DNA of 64,000 nucleotides from Acuticoccus yangtzensis (GTDB lineage: Bacteria; Pseudomonadota; Alphaproteobacteria; Rhizobiales; Amorphaceae). Under the pieces are notes generated by a model. The model did not search any database and had not been told where the DNA came from. It saw only the letters and a list, made by a program, of their open reading frames with translations. Below are positions 10,503 to 19,906 of this stretch, in pieces. The stretch spans positions 1-64,000 of the forward strand of contig NZ_MJUX01000007.1 in assembly GCF_001927245.1 (NCBI RefSeq). The letters run 5' to 3'. Both the position numbers and the translations under genes were made by a program. Positions within the stretch are counted from its first letter, which is position 1, and every line of letters starts with the position of its first letter.

Positions 10503-10560
10503 GAGACCACGGCCTGAGAAACTGAGGGCCGGTCCAACGCCGGCCCAAATCCCCGTTCCA

Positions 10561-10595
10561 AGAAGGGCGCGCGAGACATCCTCGCGCGCCCTTCT
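10561..10595. terminator. Strong hairpin between bioY and a convergent gene
   Basis: A perfect 15-bp inverted repeat (AGAAGGGCGCGCGAG and its complement) encloses the 5-base loop ACATC and is followed by TCGTC. A smaller hairpin (GGGCCGG...CCGGCCC) precedes it near 10527-10547. It lies between bioY (+) and the acyl-CoA dehydrogenase (-) and could serve both strands. Confidence 0.75.
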
Positions 10596-10717
10596 TCGTC
10601 AATGCCCGGCCCCTTGCCGCTCCCGATACTCATAGGGGCGGCACCGGGCTCGGTTTGCGAGCGTCTCGCTCGACGTGCCTGCCGCTCAGGCCACGAGCAC
10701 TGCGGCGCGAGGCGTGC

Positions 10718-11992
10718 TCAGGCGGCGGGCGGCAGCGAATGGGAGGTCAGGTAAGGCCCCCAATTGTCGACACCGCCGCGGTTATTCGTCTGCGCCTGCT
10801 TCTTGAACTCGAGCCGCGCGAGCTGGTCGCGGTGCACCTCGTCCGGCCCGTCCACGAGGCGCATGATGCGCGCCGTCGCATAGGCCGAGGCGAGGCCGAA
10901 ATCGTTGCCCGTGCCGCCGCCGCCGAACGCCTGGATCGCCCAGTCGACCACCTGGCAGACCATCTTCGGCACCGCCACCTTGATCATCGCGATCTCGGCT
11001 TTGGCCTCCTTGTTGCCGACCGTGTCCATCTTGTGCGCCGCATGGAGCGTCAGAAGCCGCGCCTGCTCGATCATGATGCGCGCCTCGGCCACACGCTCGC
11101 GCGTCACCGACTGGTCGCTGATCGGCTTGCCGAAGGCCGTCCGCTCGGACGTGCGCTTCACCATCTTGGCGAGGCACCGCTCAGCCAGCCCAATGGAGCG
11201 CATGCAATGGTGGATGCGCCCCGGCCCGAGCCGCCCTTGCGCGATCTCGAAGCCGCGCCCCTCGCCCAGCAGCATGTTCGTCACCGGCACGCGCACGTTC
11301 TCGAAGGTGATCTCCGAGGCCCGGTCCGGCACCGCATAGAAGCCGAACACAGGCAGGGCCCGCTTCACCGTCACCCCCGGCGCATCCTTAGGCACCAGGA
11401 TCATCGACTGCTGCTTGTAGGTCTCGGCCGAAGGATCGGTCTTGCCCATGAAGATCAGGAGCTTGCAGCGCGGGTCCGTGCCGCCCGTGGTGTACCACTT
11501 GTGGCCGTTGATGACGTATTCGTCACCGTCCCGCTCGATCCGGCTTTCGATGTTGCGCGCGTCGGACGAGGCGACGTCAGGCTCGGTCATCGCGAAAGAG
11601 GAGCGGATTTCGCCCGCCAGCAGCGGCTTCAGCCAGGTCTCCTGCTGCTCCGGCGTCGCATAGCGGACCAGGGTTTCCATGTTGCCGGTGTCGGGCGCGG
11701 AGCAGTTGAAGATCTCCGGCGCCAGATGGGACCGGCCCATGATCTCGCAAAGCGGCGCATATTCGACGTTCTTCAGCCCCGCCCCCAGCTCCGAATCGGG
11801 CAGGAACAGGTTCCACAGGCCCGCCGCCTTGGCCTTGGGCTTCAACTCCTCCACGATGGGCTGAACGGCGAACGGCCCCAGCTCCTCGGTCTCGCGGTAG
11901 TAGCGCGCCTCGTTCGGGTAGATATGCTCTTCCATGAAGTCCAAGACTCGGGCTTCCAGTTCGAGCACACGCTGGGACTTGTCGGGGATCAT
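10718..11992 (-). CDS. Acyl-CoA dehydrogenase, ACAD10/11-like
   Basis: A 424-residue FAD flavoenzyme that would oxidise an acyl-CoA to the 2-enoyl-CoA. Visible landmarks are [13 protein letters not shown] (FAD/substrate loop), [14 protein letters not shown]-type helices around [24 protein letters not shown] and the C-terminal [16 protein letters not shown]. These are typical of the ACAD10/11-like subfamily acting on branched or long substrates. GAGGAGG sits 7 bases before the ATG. It is divergent from a GntR regulator, with a likely operator between them. Confidence 0.92.
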   Translation of the reverse strand: MIPDKSQRVLELEARVLDFMEEHIYPNEARYYRETEELGPFAVQPIVEELKPKAKAAGLWNLFLPDSELGAGLKNVEYAPLCEIMGRSHLAPEIFNCSAPDTGNMETLVRYATPEQQETWLKPLLAGEIRSSFAMTEPDVASSDARNIESRIERDGDEYVINGHKWYTTGGTDPRCKLLIFMGKTDPSAETYKQQSMILVPKDAPGVTVKRALPVFGFYAVPDRASEITFENVRVPVTNMLLGEGRGFEIAQGRLGPGRIHHCMRSIGLAERCLAKMVKRTSERTAFGKPISDQSVTRERVAEARIMIEQARLLTLHAAHKMDTVGNKEAKAEIAMIKVAVPKMVCQVVDWAIQAFGGGGTGNDFGLASAYATARIMRLVDGPDEVHRDQLARLEFKKQAQTNNRGGVDNWGPYLTSHSLPPAA

Positions 11993-12054
11993 CGGGCCGC
12001 CTCCTCGTCGGTTCTTCGCCCTCGGTCATACCCGCACCGATTTCGGCTGGCAAT

Positions 12055-12067
12055 ATCGTCAGACGAT
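12055..12067. promoter_or_regulatory. Operator candidate for the GntR/FCD regulator
   Basis: ATCGTC-A-GACGAT is a perfect 6-bp inverted repeat with one central base. It fits the FadR-subfamily consensus TNGTNNNACNA exactly. It lies between the divergent acyl-CoA dehydrogenase and gntR genes, just upstream of a TTGACA (12073-12078) that could be the -35 of the regulator's own promoter. The placement fits control of both genes, probably by repression. Confidence 0.6.
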
Positions 12068-12160
12068 TTCGGTTGACATCGTGACCCCTGTGGCGACACT
12101 CCACGCTGCCACCATCGACGCCACCCGCGCCACCGCCGACACCATCAGGAGCCGCCATCC

Positions 12161-12847
12161 GTGCGCAAACCCGCCGACGCGGCAACCCCGCCCGCCTCCG
12201 CTCCAGCTCCGCCCGCCCCGCAGCGCGGCGACAGCGCCTCCACCCGCGTGGTGCGCGCCATCCTGCGCGGCCTCTATGAAGGCGCCTACGTCCCCGGACA
12301 GCGCCTCGTGGAGCCGGACCTGATGGCGCAGTTCGGCGTCAGCCGCAGCACGGTGCGCGAGAGCCTGAAGCGGCTGGAGGCGGACGGGGTGATCGAGGTG
12401 CTGCCCTATCGCGGCGCGCAGATCCGCAGCCTGTCACCGGGCGAGGCGCGCGATGCGCTGGCCGTTGTGGGGCTGCTGGTAGGCCTCGCCGCGCGCCAGG
12501 CCGCCGAGCGGATCGGCGAAGGTCCGGACCGCGCCGCCTTCGAGGACGCCTGGGCGCAGCTCCAGACCTTCCAGGACGCCCCGGAAAGCTTCGACTTCGT
12601 ACGCGCCCGCAACCGCTTCTACCAGGCGATGACCCGCCTGTCGCAGAACCGCGAGCTGGCGCGCATCGTCCCCAGCCTGCAGGTGCACATGATCCGCCGC
12701 TCCTACAAAGTGGCCGGCCCCGCGCGCTTCTCGTCCTACCAGGCGATGACCGAGGCGATCCTGTCGGGCGACGCCGCCGCCGCCGAGGAGGCCGCCCGCG
12801 TCCACATGCACAACATCGCCGCCCTCATCGACGACGGTGCGGCCTGA
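12161..12847 (+). CDS. GntR-family regulator, FCD type
   Basis: A 228-residue DNA-binding regulator. An N-terminal Ala/Pro-rich tail of about 25 residues is followed by a winged helix (about 28-92), with VPGQRLVEPDLMAQFGVSR and TVRESLKRLEADGVI typical of GntR. The helical C-terminal FCD ligand domain contains RARNRFYQAM and the late His-rich helix. FCD regulators sense small carboxylates or acyl compounds. The start is GTG at 12161, supported by CAGGAG 8 bases upstream. The divergent acyl-CoA dehydrogenase and the downstream MBL hydrolase are plausible targets. Confidence 0.9.
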   Translation: MRKPADAATPPASAPAPPAPQRGDSASTRVVRAILRGLYEGAYVPGQRLVEPDLMAQFGVSRSTVRESLKRLEADGVIEVLPYRGAQIRSLSPGEARDALAVVGLLVGLAARQAAERIGEGPDRAAFEDAWAQLQTFQDAPESFDFVRARNRFYQAMTRLSQNRELARIVPSLQVHMIRRSYKVAGPARFSSYQAMTEAILSGDAAAAEEAARVHMHNIAALIDDGAA

Positions 12848-12884
12848 CCCCTCCCGGCCGCCCCCTAGCGGCAGAAAGACCCCG

Positions 12885-13910
12885 ATGGACCTGACCTTCC
12901 CCTTCGCGGACCCGCCGGCCCCCGGCACCGTGACCACCGTCGCCCCCGGCCTCTTGTGGGCGCGCCTCGCCCTTCCCTTCCGGCTCGACCATGTCAACAT
13001 CTACTTCATCGAGACGGACGACGGCTTCCTCATCGTCGACACCGGCATCTCCGACAAGCCGACCCGCGCGGCGTGGGAGACGCTGTTCGCCGGACCGCTG
13101 AAGGGAGCGCGCTTCGCCGGACTGATCGTCACCCACCACCACCCGGACCATATCGGCCTCGCCGGCTGGCTGACCGAGCGGCTGGACATCCCGCTGCTGA
13201 CGAGCCGCACCGCCTTCTTCGCCTGCCTCACCTTCTTCAATTCGCCGGAGCTTCTGGCCGCGAGCCCGTACAGCCGGTTCTACATCCGCCACGGGATGAG
13301 CGAGGATCTGGCCGCCGTCGTCTCCACCATGGGGCACGACTATATGCGCATGTTGTCCAAGCCCCCCTTCACCTATCAGCGGCTGGCGGCGGGCGACCTT
13401 CTGCCGGCGGGCGGGCGCACGTTCGAGGTGATGAGCGGTGACGGCCACTCGCCCGAACAGCTGATGCTGCACGCCCCGGCGGACAAGCTCTTCCTCGCCG
13501 CCGATCAGGTGATCGAGAAGATCTCGCCGAACGTGTCGGTGACGGCGTTCGAGCCGTGGGGCAATCCGCTCGGCGCCTTCCTCGCCTCGCAGGAGGCGAT
13601 CGCCGCCACGGTGGCCGACGACACGCTGGTCCTGGCCGGTCACCGCCTCCCCTTCTACGGGGCCGCGGCGCGCTGCCGCGCCCTCGTCGCACACCACCGC
13701 GAGAGATGCGACGTGATCGCGAATGCCTGCGCGGCCGCGCCCAAGAGCGCCGCCGACCTCATCCCTGTGCTGTTCGACAAGCGCCCGCTCAGCCCGCACG
13801 AGACGAGCTTCGCCTTCAGCGAAATCCTCGCCCACCTCAACCACATGGCCGCATTGGGCGAGGTGACGTGGGAGGAGGACGGCGGCCGCGCCAGAGTTCG
13901 CCGCGCCTGA
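12885..13910 (+). CDS. MBL-fold metallo-hydrolase
   Basis: A 341-residue metallo-beta-lactamase-fold hydrolase. The metal motif THHHPDHIG is complete, with GDGHSPEQ and LFLAADQV supplying the later His and Asp ligands. A C-terminal winged-helix-like region of about 80 residues follows. This layout is common in hydrolases of acyl or thioester substrates placed beside acyl-CoA enzymes. It is 37 bases after gntR and probably co-transcribed. The ATG at 12885 gives an N-terminus (MDLTFPF) in line with the fold; the extension from 12837 overlaps gntR. Confidence 0.88.
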   Translation: MDLTFPFADPPAPGTVTTVAPGLLWARLALPFRLDHVNIYFIETDDGFLIVDTGISDKPTRAAWETLFAGPLKGARFAGLIVTHHHPDHIGLAGWLTERLDIPLLTSRTAFFACLTFFNSPELLAASPYSRFYIRHGMSEDLAAVVSTMGHDYMRMLSKPPFTYQRLAAGDLLPAGGRTFEVMSGDGHSPEQLMLHAPADKLFLAADQVIEKISPNVSVTAFEPWGNPLGAFLASQEAIAATVADDTLVLAGHRLPFYGAAARCRALVAHHRERCDVIANACAAAPKSAADLIPVLFDKRPLSPHETSFAFSEILAHLNHMAALGEVTWEEDGGRARVRRA

Positions 13911-13937
13911 GGGGGCGCCCCGCCTGAGGCTGGGAGT

Positions 13938-15761
13938 TCAGCCGTCCGCGAAGATGCGCTCCGGCGCCGCGCGCGTGACGGACGAGCCGATGCGCAGCGG
14001 CACCAGCATGCCGCCCACCCGCGGCAGCTCAGTGTCGAAGAAATAGCGGCAGGTCCATTCGGCCGCCTCCGCCAGCGCCTCGTCAGCGGAGGCGCGGGCC
14101 GTCAGCGCCATGTCGAGCCACAGCCAGGCGACGACGAGATGGCCCATCGCCGACAGGAAGGCATCGCCATGGGCGAGCACCGCCGGCCGGTCGTCCCGCG
14201 CGATGGCGAGGCCCACCGTGTCCGACACCGCCAGCAGCGCCGCCGAAAGGTCCGTGCCCATCGTCGCCAGCGCGGCGTCCTTGCCGGCCCGCGCCGCCGT
14301 CGCCTCGATCGCTTCGGCGAGCGCCCGGAAGGCCGACCCGCCGTCGCCCAGCACCTTGCGGCCCAGAAGGTCGATGCCCTGGATGCCGGTGGTGCCCTCG
14401 TGGATCGGGTTGAGGCGGTTGTCGCGGTAGAGCTGCTCCACGTCGAAATCGCGGGTGTAGCCGTAGCCGCCGTGGATCTGGATGGCGAAGTGGTTCGCCA
14501 CCAGCCCCTGCTCCGACGGCCAGGATTTGACGATCGGCGTCAACAGGTCGAGCTGCGCCTGGGCCGCCGCGCGCGCCTCCTCGTCCGGCGATGCCGCGAC
14601 GATGTCGCTTAGATGCGAGGCGTAGAGGCAGAGCGCCAGTGCCCCCTCGCCGATCGCCTTTTGCGCCAGAAGCATGCGCTTCACGTCGGCGTGGCGCACA
14701 ATGGGCACCGGGCGCGGCGCCTTGCGGTCGTCCAGCGGGCGGCCCTGCACCCGCTCCGCCGCATAGCCCGCCGATAGCCGATAGCCGCGATAGGCGCACG
14801 CCGCCGCGCCGAGGCCCACCGCGATGCGCGCCTCGTTCATCATCTGGAACATGATCGAAAGGCCCTCGCCGGGCGCGCCGATCAGCCAGCCGACCGCCCC
14901 CGCCTCGCCGCCCGGCCGCGCCGCGACACCCTCGCCGAAGTTGAGGAGGCAGTTGGGAATGCCGCGATAGCCCATCTTGTGATTGAGGCCCGCCACGGTG
15001 ACGTCGTTGGCGGTACCGTCCTCCAAGAGTTTCGGCACAACGAACAGCGAGATGCCGCGCGTTCCCGCCGGAAGCGACCCGTCCGGCTCGGCGATCTTGG
15101 CGAGCACCAGGTGGATGTTCTGGTCGGTCACGTCGTGCCCGCCGCCCGAGATCCACATCTTGCGGCCGAACAGCCGGTAGCGCGCCCCCGTCGCATCGCC
15201 GCCCCCATCCTCGCCGTCCGGCACCGCGCGGGTGGTGATGTCACCCAGCGACGAGCCGACGTCCGGCTCGGACAGGCACATGGTGCCGAGACTCGTCCCC
15301 TCGTGTTGGGGCGCGGCGAACCGGGCCACCTGCCCGGCCGTGCCGAAGGCCGAGATCACCCGCGCATTGGCGATCGACAGCATCATGAACGCCGAGGCGG
15401 ACACGTTGGCGGCCATGAACTCGGCCAGCGCCGCCGTCGCGACGACGCCCGGAAGCTGCATGCCCCCGTGCGCCGCGTCCACCGCCGCGAGCTGCAGGCC
15501 GGAGCCGAGCCACACCCGCATCGCCGCCGCGAGGTCCGGCTGAACGTGCACTTCCCCGTCCTGGGTCAGCACCGGCTCGTCCCGGTCGGCGATCTTGTTG
15601 CAGGGGAGGAAATCGTTGACGGCGATCTTCGCGGCGAGGTCCAGCACCGCATCCCAGTCCTCGCGCGTCTGTCCCTCGAACCGCGGCAGCGCGGCAAGGT
15701 CACCCGCCTTCAGCCAATCATAGAGCCAGAAGGAAAGGGTGCGGCGGGCGATCATCTCCAC
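13938..15761 (-). CDS. Acyl-CoA dehydrogenase, long DmdC-like form
   Basis: A 607-residue acyl-CoA dehydrogenase with the extended C-terminal domain of the DmdC type (3-methylmercaptopropionyl-CoA dehydrogenase and long-chain relatives). Seen are CLSEPDVGSSLGDI, GRKMWISGGGHD, LPAGTRGISLFVVPK, KMGYRGIPNC and the flavin-side IHGGYGYTRDFDVEQLYRD. The substrate cannot be assigned, since DmdC homologues are common in ordinary fatty acid degradation. The GTG at 15761 has AAGAGG 7 bases upstream; an ATG at 15755 is the alternative. It faces the MBL gene tail to tail. Confidence 0.88.
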   Translation of the reverse strand: MEMIARRTLSFWLYDWLKAGDLAALPRFEGQTREDWDAVLDLAAKIAVNDFLPCNKIADRDEPVLTQDGEVHVQPDLAAAMRVWLGSGLQLAAVDAAHGGMQLPGVVATAALAEFMAANVSASAFMMLSIANARVISAFGTAGQVARFAAPQHEGTSLGTMCLSEPDVGSSLGDITTRAVPDGEDGGGDATGARYRLFGRKMWISGGGHDVTDQNIHLVLAKIAEPDGSLPAGTRGISLFVVPKLLEDGTANDVTVAGLNHKMGYRGIPNCLLNFGEGVAARPGGEAGAVGWLIGAPGEGLSIMFQMMNEARIAVGLGAAACAYRGYRLSAGYAAERVQGRPLDDRKAPRPVPIVRHADVKRMLLAQKAIGEGALALCLYASHLSDIVAASPDEEARAAAQAQLDLLTPIVKSWPSEQGLVANHFAIQIHGGYGYTRDFDVEQLYRDNRLNPIHEGTTGIQGIDLLGRKVLGDGGSAFRALAEAIEATAARAGKDAALATMGTDLSAALLAVSDTVGLAIARDDRPAVLAHGDAFLSAMGHLVVAWLWLDMALTARASADEALAEAAEWTCRYFFDTELPRVGGMLVPLRIGSSVTRAAPERIFADG

Positions 15762-15869
15762 GGGGCGTCCTCTTGGTGCAGCATCAATTGAAGAGCGTTG
15801 TCGCGGACCGGAGCGCCCTTGTCACTCCGCCGAACCGGAGCCACGGAGCCACGCCGCAGCCCCCCGCCA

Positions 15870-16784
15870 TCACGCGGCGGGCGTGGGCACCGCCAGCCGG
15901 CGCAGCGCCACCGTCAGCTCCTCGGCGAACCGCGAGGCGGCCACGGGCAGCGTGCGCCCCAGGAGCTGGCCGAGCAGCAGATGGCCCGGCGCCACGTCCG
16001 ACGCCGGCAGAGGTCGCACGGTCAGCCCCTGCGCCACCGCGCCGGTCAGGCCGATCGGGATCTCGAAGCCGATCGCCCGCTCGTGCGTCACGTAGCGGCG
16101 CATGAACTCGAAGCTGTCCGCCTCCACCACCGGGCGCAGCTTGCGCGACGAACGGCGCAGGCCCAGGTCCAGCAGATGACGCACGCCGAACCGGGCGGAC
16201 GGCACCACGTGCGGCTCGTCCAGACAGTCGCGCAGCCGCAGCGTCGGCCGCGTCGCCAGCGGATGGTCCGACGCCATCACCGCGCAGACCGGTTGCGGCA
16301 CCGCGCACAGGATCTCGAAATCGGCCATGTTCGCCGGCTCGAAGACGATGGCGAGGTCGGCCTTGTAGAGCGTCAACTCCTCCTCCGCCGCCACCCGGTC
16401 ACGCACGTTGACGGTGAAGGACACGCCGGGGAAGCGGGCGCGGAAATCGGCGATGCGGTCGGGCAGATAGAACGGCGTCAGCGCCTGGCTGCAGGCGATC
16501 GCTACGTGACCGCGGCGGATGCCCATCAGATCGTCCACCTGGGTGCGCACCATGGTGAGATCGGCCCGCTGGGCGCGAATGTGCTTCAGGATCAGCTCGC
16601 CCGCCGCGTTGGGCCGCACGCCCTGGGGCAGCCGCTCGAAGATCGGCGTGCCGAACTCTTCTTCAAAAGCCTGCAAACGGCGGTTGAGGGCCGACGACGT
16701 GAGGTTCATCGCCTCCGCTGCCTTGCGGATGGACCCGGCCCGCGCCACCGCCTCGATGAGATCCAACGTCAGCATATGGCGCAT
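15870..16784 (-). CDS. LysR-family regulator (paralogue of the one at 21685)
   Basis: A 304-residue LysR regulator with the N-terminal helix-turn-helix (AGSIRKAAEAMNLTSSALNRR) and a periplasmic-binding-like effector domain (GHVAIACSQALTPFYLPDRI). It is plainly related to the LysR at 21685-22617 across its length, including the unusual 'TSSALNRR' recognition helix and FGVRHLLDL. GGGGGA lies 5 bases before the ATG at 16784; an open frame extending upstream to 16970 has no support. It sits at the left edge of the ureide region and may control it. Confidence 0.88.
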   Translation of the reverse strand: MRHMLTLDLIEAVARAGSIRKAAEAMNLTSSALNRRLQAFEEEFGTPIFERLPQGVRPNAAGELILKHIRAQRADLTMVRTQVDDLMGIRRGHVAIACSQALTPFYLPDRIADFRARFPGVSFTVNVRDRVAAEEELTLYKADLAIVFEPANMADFEILCAVPQPVCAVMASDHPLATRPTLRLRDCLDEPHVVPSARFGVRHLLDLGLRRSSRKLRPVVEADSFEFMRRYVTHERAIGFEIPIGLTGAVAQGLTVRPLPASDVAPGHLLLGQLLGRTLPVAASRFAEELTVALRRLAVPTPAA

Positions 16785-17138
16785 CGCGGTCCCCCATCGC
16801 GCCGCGGGCGGACCGGCGCGCTCCCCTCGCGGCAGCACCCCGGCGGGGCCCGCTGCCCTCACAGCATCACCCTGCACGAAACATAGCAACAGCGTGAAGT
16901 GCCGAGGCGGGGCATCCTCACCCATCGGCGCTGAATTATGTGCGCCGCGAACCCCTTGCCGACTGCGCATCCGCGGCGCCCAGCCCGTTTTTGGACGCCC
17001 AGCCCGGACACCGCCCGCATGAGACGTGCCGAGACACCCGCGCCAACCCCACGCCCCCGCCGTCCGGGCCGCGCCGCATCGGCGGGCGTCCCGGCGCGGG
17101 CGCCCGGCGGGCTTGGCGCGGCCACACGGGCGGGCGGC
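16785..17138. other. Intergenic region with no recognised element
   Basis: These 354 bases separate two minus-strand genes (LysR start at 16784, AtzH-like stop at 17139). They are very GC-rich, with short open frames of atypical low-complexity composition. I see no gene, RNA or strong promoter. The LysR promoter should lie here. Confidence 0.5.
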
Positions 17139-17513
17139 TCAGTTGGTGCTGACGTGCGCCGACACGATGCGCCATCCCTCGGCGCGGCGCTGCCACACCT
17201 GCGTCTGCGATCCCTTCTTGCCGGACACGGTGCGCGTATAATTCGCTGCGGCCACCACCACCTCCGGCGTCACCGCGACGATCTCGACCCGCGTCAACTG
17301 GCGGGCGATGTCGCTCACGTCGCGCCCTTTGCGGAAGGCGATGATCTCGTCGATGCCGTAGAGGCCGCCGTCGGTGGTCAGGCGCATGGTGCGCGGGTCA
17401 TCCGCGAAGGCGCCGATCAGCGCATCCACATCGTTCGTGTTCAGCGCCCGCTCGTAGGCCTCGAAGGCCTCACGCACCTCCGCCTCGACCTCGTTCCGCT
17501 TCGTGTCGTCCAT
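17139..17513 (-). CDS. AtzH/HpxZ-like protein (DUF3225, NTF2-like fold)
   Basis: A 124-residue SnoaL/NTF2-like protein. The pattern EAFEAYERALNTNDVDAL, GIDEIIAFRKGRDV and VWQRRAEGWRIVSAHVS matches the family that includes HpxZ (oxalurate catabolism) and AtzH. AtzH hydrolyses 1,3-dicarboxyurea to allophanate in cyanuric acid degradation. It is 72 bases from, and divergent to, the BiuH-like hydrolase, and near AtzG/AtzE-like genes, which supports a shared pathway. GGAGAG upstream favours the ATG at 17513 over that at 17525. The family is clear; the exact substrate is inferred. Confidence 0.82.
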   Translation of the reverse strand: MDDTKRNEVEAEVREAFEAYERALNTNDVDALIGAFADDPRTMRLTTDGGLYGIDEIIAFRKGRDVSDIARQLTRVEIVAVTPEVVVAAANYTRTVSGKKGSQTQVWQRRAEGWRIVSAHVSTN

Positions 17514-17585
17514 CGCGCTCTCCATCGCAGCGCCCGGCACACTACCGCTATCCGCCTGCACCGCAACGCTGATTGAGGACCCATC

Positions 17586-18269
17586 ATGGCGATGATCACC
17601 GCCGATCCCGCACCGCTCGCCTTCACCCCCGACCGCGCCGCCCTCGTCGTCATCGACATGCAGCGCGATTTCCTGGAGCCCGGCGGCTTCGGCGAGACGC
17701 TGGGCAACGACGTCTCGCTGCTGGCCGCGGCGATCGGCCCCTGTCAGACGGCCCTCGCCGCGGCGCGCGCGGCGGGCATGCTCGTCATCCACACCCGCGA
17801 GGGGCACCGGCCGGACCTGTCCGACGCGCCGCCCGCCAAGCTGGAGCGCGGCGTTCCCTCCGCGCGCATCGGCGATCCGGGGCCGATGGGGCGCATCCTC
17901 ATCCGCGGCGAGCCGGGACACGACATCGTGGATGCGCTCGCCCCCGCTCCCGGCGAGGTGGTGCTGGACAAGCCCGGCAAGGGCGCCTTCCACCAGACCG
18001 ACCTTTCCCAGATTCTCGCCAACCGCGGCATCGACACGCTGTTCGTCGCCGGCGTCACCACCGAGGTGTGCGTCCACACGACGATCCGCGAGGGCAACGA
18101 CCGCGGTTTCCGCTGCGTCGCGCTCGGCGATGCCTGCGCCTCCTACTTTCCCGAGTTCCACCGCGTCGGCCTGGAGATGATCAAGGCGCAGGGCGGCATC
18201 TTCGGCTGGGTCTCGGACGCCGCCTCCTTCGCCGACGCCCTCAAGGGCACCGCCTCCAAAGCCGCCTGA
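17586..18269 (+). CDS. Isochorismatase-like cysteine hydrolase, biuret hydrolase (BiuH)-like
   Basis: A 227-residue cysteine amidohydrolase. The catalytic triad is visible: Asp in VVIDMQRDF, Lys in DKPGKGAF and Cys in [10 protein letters not shown] with the preceding cis-peptide turn. Features shared with BiuH (biuret to allophanate plus ammonia) are [37 protein letters not shown] and [11 protein letters not shown]. Relatives also include N-carbamoylsarcosine and ureidoacrylate hydrolases. GAGGA stands 7 bases before the start. It leads the plus-strand unit hydrolase, NCS2 permease, AtzG-like, AtzE-like. A biuret-type substrate is likely but not proven. Confidence 0.85.
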   Translation: MAMITADPAPLAFTPDRAALVVIDMQRDFLEPGGFGETLGNDVSLLAAAIGPCQTALAAARAAGMLVIHTREGHRPDLSDAPPAKLERGVPSARIGDPGPMGRILIRGEPGHDIVDALAPAPGEVVLDKPGKGAFHQTDLSQILANRGIDTLFVAGVTTEVCVHTTIREGNDRGFRCVALGDACASYFPEFHRVGLEMIKAQGGIFGWVSDAASFADALKGTASKAA

Positions 18270-18313
18270 TCCGCCCCTTCACACGTCCGCACCCTCACAT
18301 GGGAGACCCCGTG

Positions 18314-19906
18314 ATGTCCGCGCCTCACTCATCCGCCTCGGCCGCGTCGGCCCCGCGTCTATGGACGCCGGGCGACTGGAACGCCCTCTTCGGGCTCGGC
18401 ACCAACGTCCTCGTCAACCTCCTCGTCATGACGGGGCTCTTGAAGTTCGTCGTCGGCCTGCCGGACGAATTGACCTTCGGGCGCATCCTGCCCGCGGTCG
18501 GCCTCATGCTCTTCGCCGGCAACATGTACTATGCCTGGATGGGCTATAAGCTCGCCCGCAAGGAGGGCCGCGACACGGTCTGCGCGCTCCCGTCCGGCCC
18601 GTCCGTGCCGCACATGTTCATCGTCGTCTTCGTCATCATGATGCCGATCCTCGGCCAGACGGGCGATCCGGTGAAGGCGTGGGAGGCGGGGCTCGCCTGG
18701 GTGTTCATCCAAGGCTTCATCCTCATCGGCGGCGGTTTCGTCGCCCCCTTGATCCGCCGCATCACGCCGCGCGCGGCGCTTCTGGGCACGCTGGCCGGCG
18801 TCTCCATCGCCTTCATCTCCATGAAGCCGGCGACCGAGATCTTCATGACGTCGATCATCGGCCTCACCTGCTTCGGCGTCATCCTGGTGTCCTGGTTCGG
18901 CGGCATCCGCTATCCGAAGAACCTCCCCGCCGGGCTCGTCGCCATCGTGGTGGGCATGGCGATCGCCTGGGGCGCGACGGCGCTCGGCTTCCCCGAGATC
19001 GGCGGCATGTCCGGCTCCGCCCTCGCCGGCGCCTTCGCCAACTTCGGCTTCTCGATCCCGCTGCCCGCGGTGGACCACGTCTTCTCGGGGTTCGAGTTCC
19101 TGGGCTTCATCCTCGTCACCGCGATCCCGTTCGGCGTCTACGACCTCGTGGAGGCGATGGACAACGTGGAGAGCGCGGAGGCGGCGGGCGACGAATATTC
19201 CACCACCGAAGCGCTGGCGGCGGAGGGCACCATCTCGCTCCTCGGCACCTTGATGGGCTCGCCCTTCGCCAACGCGGTCTACATCGGCCATCCGGGATGG
19301 AAGTCGATGGGCGGGCGCATCGGCTACTCCGCCGCGACGGGGCTGTTCGTCCTCGCGATCACCTGGTTCGGCATCCTCGCGGTGTTCCTCAACCTGGTGC
19401 CGGTGGTGGCGATCGCGCCGATCCTCCTCTACATCGGCATGCTGATCGGCGCGCAGGCCTTCCAGACGACGCCGATGGCGCATGCCCCGGCCATCATCCT
19501 CGGCCTCGTCCCGCACCTCGCCGCCTGGGCAAAGACCTTGATCGACGGTGCCTTGGGCGCGGCGGGCACGCCGGTGACGCCGGAGCTCGTCGCCGGGATG
19601 GCGCAGAACGGCGTCCTTTATGAGGGGCTCGCCATCCTCGGCAACGGGGCGATCCTGACAGGGCTGGTGCTGGCGGCCATCGGCGTCTTCATCATCGAGA
19701 AGAAGCTGGAGATCGCGGCGGCCTTTGCCGGGGCGGGTGCGGTTCTGACATTCTTCGGCTTCATGCATGGGGCCGCCGTCGGGGTCGCGGTGTCGCCGAT
19801 GATCGCGCTCGCCTATGCGGTGCTGGCCGGGTTCCTGGTGGGCCTCGCCAAGCTGGAGACGGGCCGCGAGAGCGCGGCCATGGCCGCGCCGGTCGCCGCC
19901 GAATGA
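18314..19906 (+). CDS. NCS2-family (purine/uracil-type) permease
   Basis: A 530-residue polytopic membrane transporter of the nucleobase-cation symporter 2 type, with about 12-14 hydrophobic helices. Seen are MGYKLARKEGRDTVCALPSG early, the signature glutamates in PFGVYDLVEAMDNVESAEAAGD, and the later NAVYIGHPGWK. It would import a nucleobase or a cyclic ureide by cation symport. GGGAGA lies 7 bases before the ATG at 18314. It is 44 bases after the hydrolase and its stop overlaps the AtzG-like start, so all form one operon. No riboswitch fits in the short gap. Confidence 0.87.
   Translation: MSAPHSSASAASAPRLWTPGDWNALFGLGTNVLVNLLVMTGLLKFVVGLPDELTFGRILPAVGLMLFAGNMYYAWMGYKLARKEGRDTVCALPSGPSVPHMFIVVFVIMMPILGQTGDPVKAWEAGLAWVFIQGFILIGGGFVAPLIRRITPRAALLGTLAGVSIAFISMKPATEIFMTSIIGLTCFGVILVSWFGGIRYPKNLPAGLVAIVVGMAIAWGATALGFPEIGGMSGSALAGAFANFGFSIPLPAVDHVFSGFEFLGFILVTAIPFGVYDLVEAMDNVESAEAAGDEYSTTEALAAEGTISLLGTLMGSPFANAVYIGHPGWKSMGGRIGYSAATGLFVLAITWFGILAVFLNLVPVVAIAPILLYIGMLIGAQAFQTTPMAHAPAIILGLVPHLAAWAKTLIDGALGAAGTPVTPELVAGMAQNGVLYEGLAILGNGAILTGLVLAAIGVFIIEKKLEIAAAFAGAGAVLTFFGFMHGAAVGVAVSPMIALAYAVLAGFLVGLAKLETGRESAAMAAPVAAE

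Noticed and set aside
17139-18161. A 340-residue minus-strand frame reading into the AtzH-like gene
   Set aside because: The upstream part is antisense to the BiuH-like gene. Only the last 124 residues have family similarity and a ribosome site.
18270-18313. Purine riboswitch before the NCS2 permease
   Set aside because: The gap is only 44 bases and holds just a ribosome binding site.
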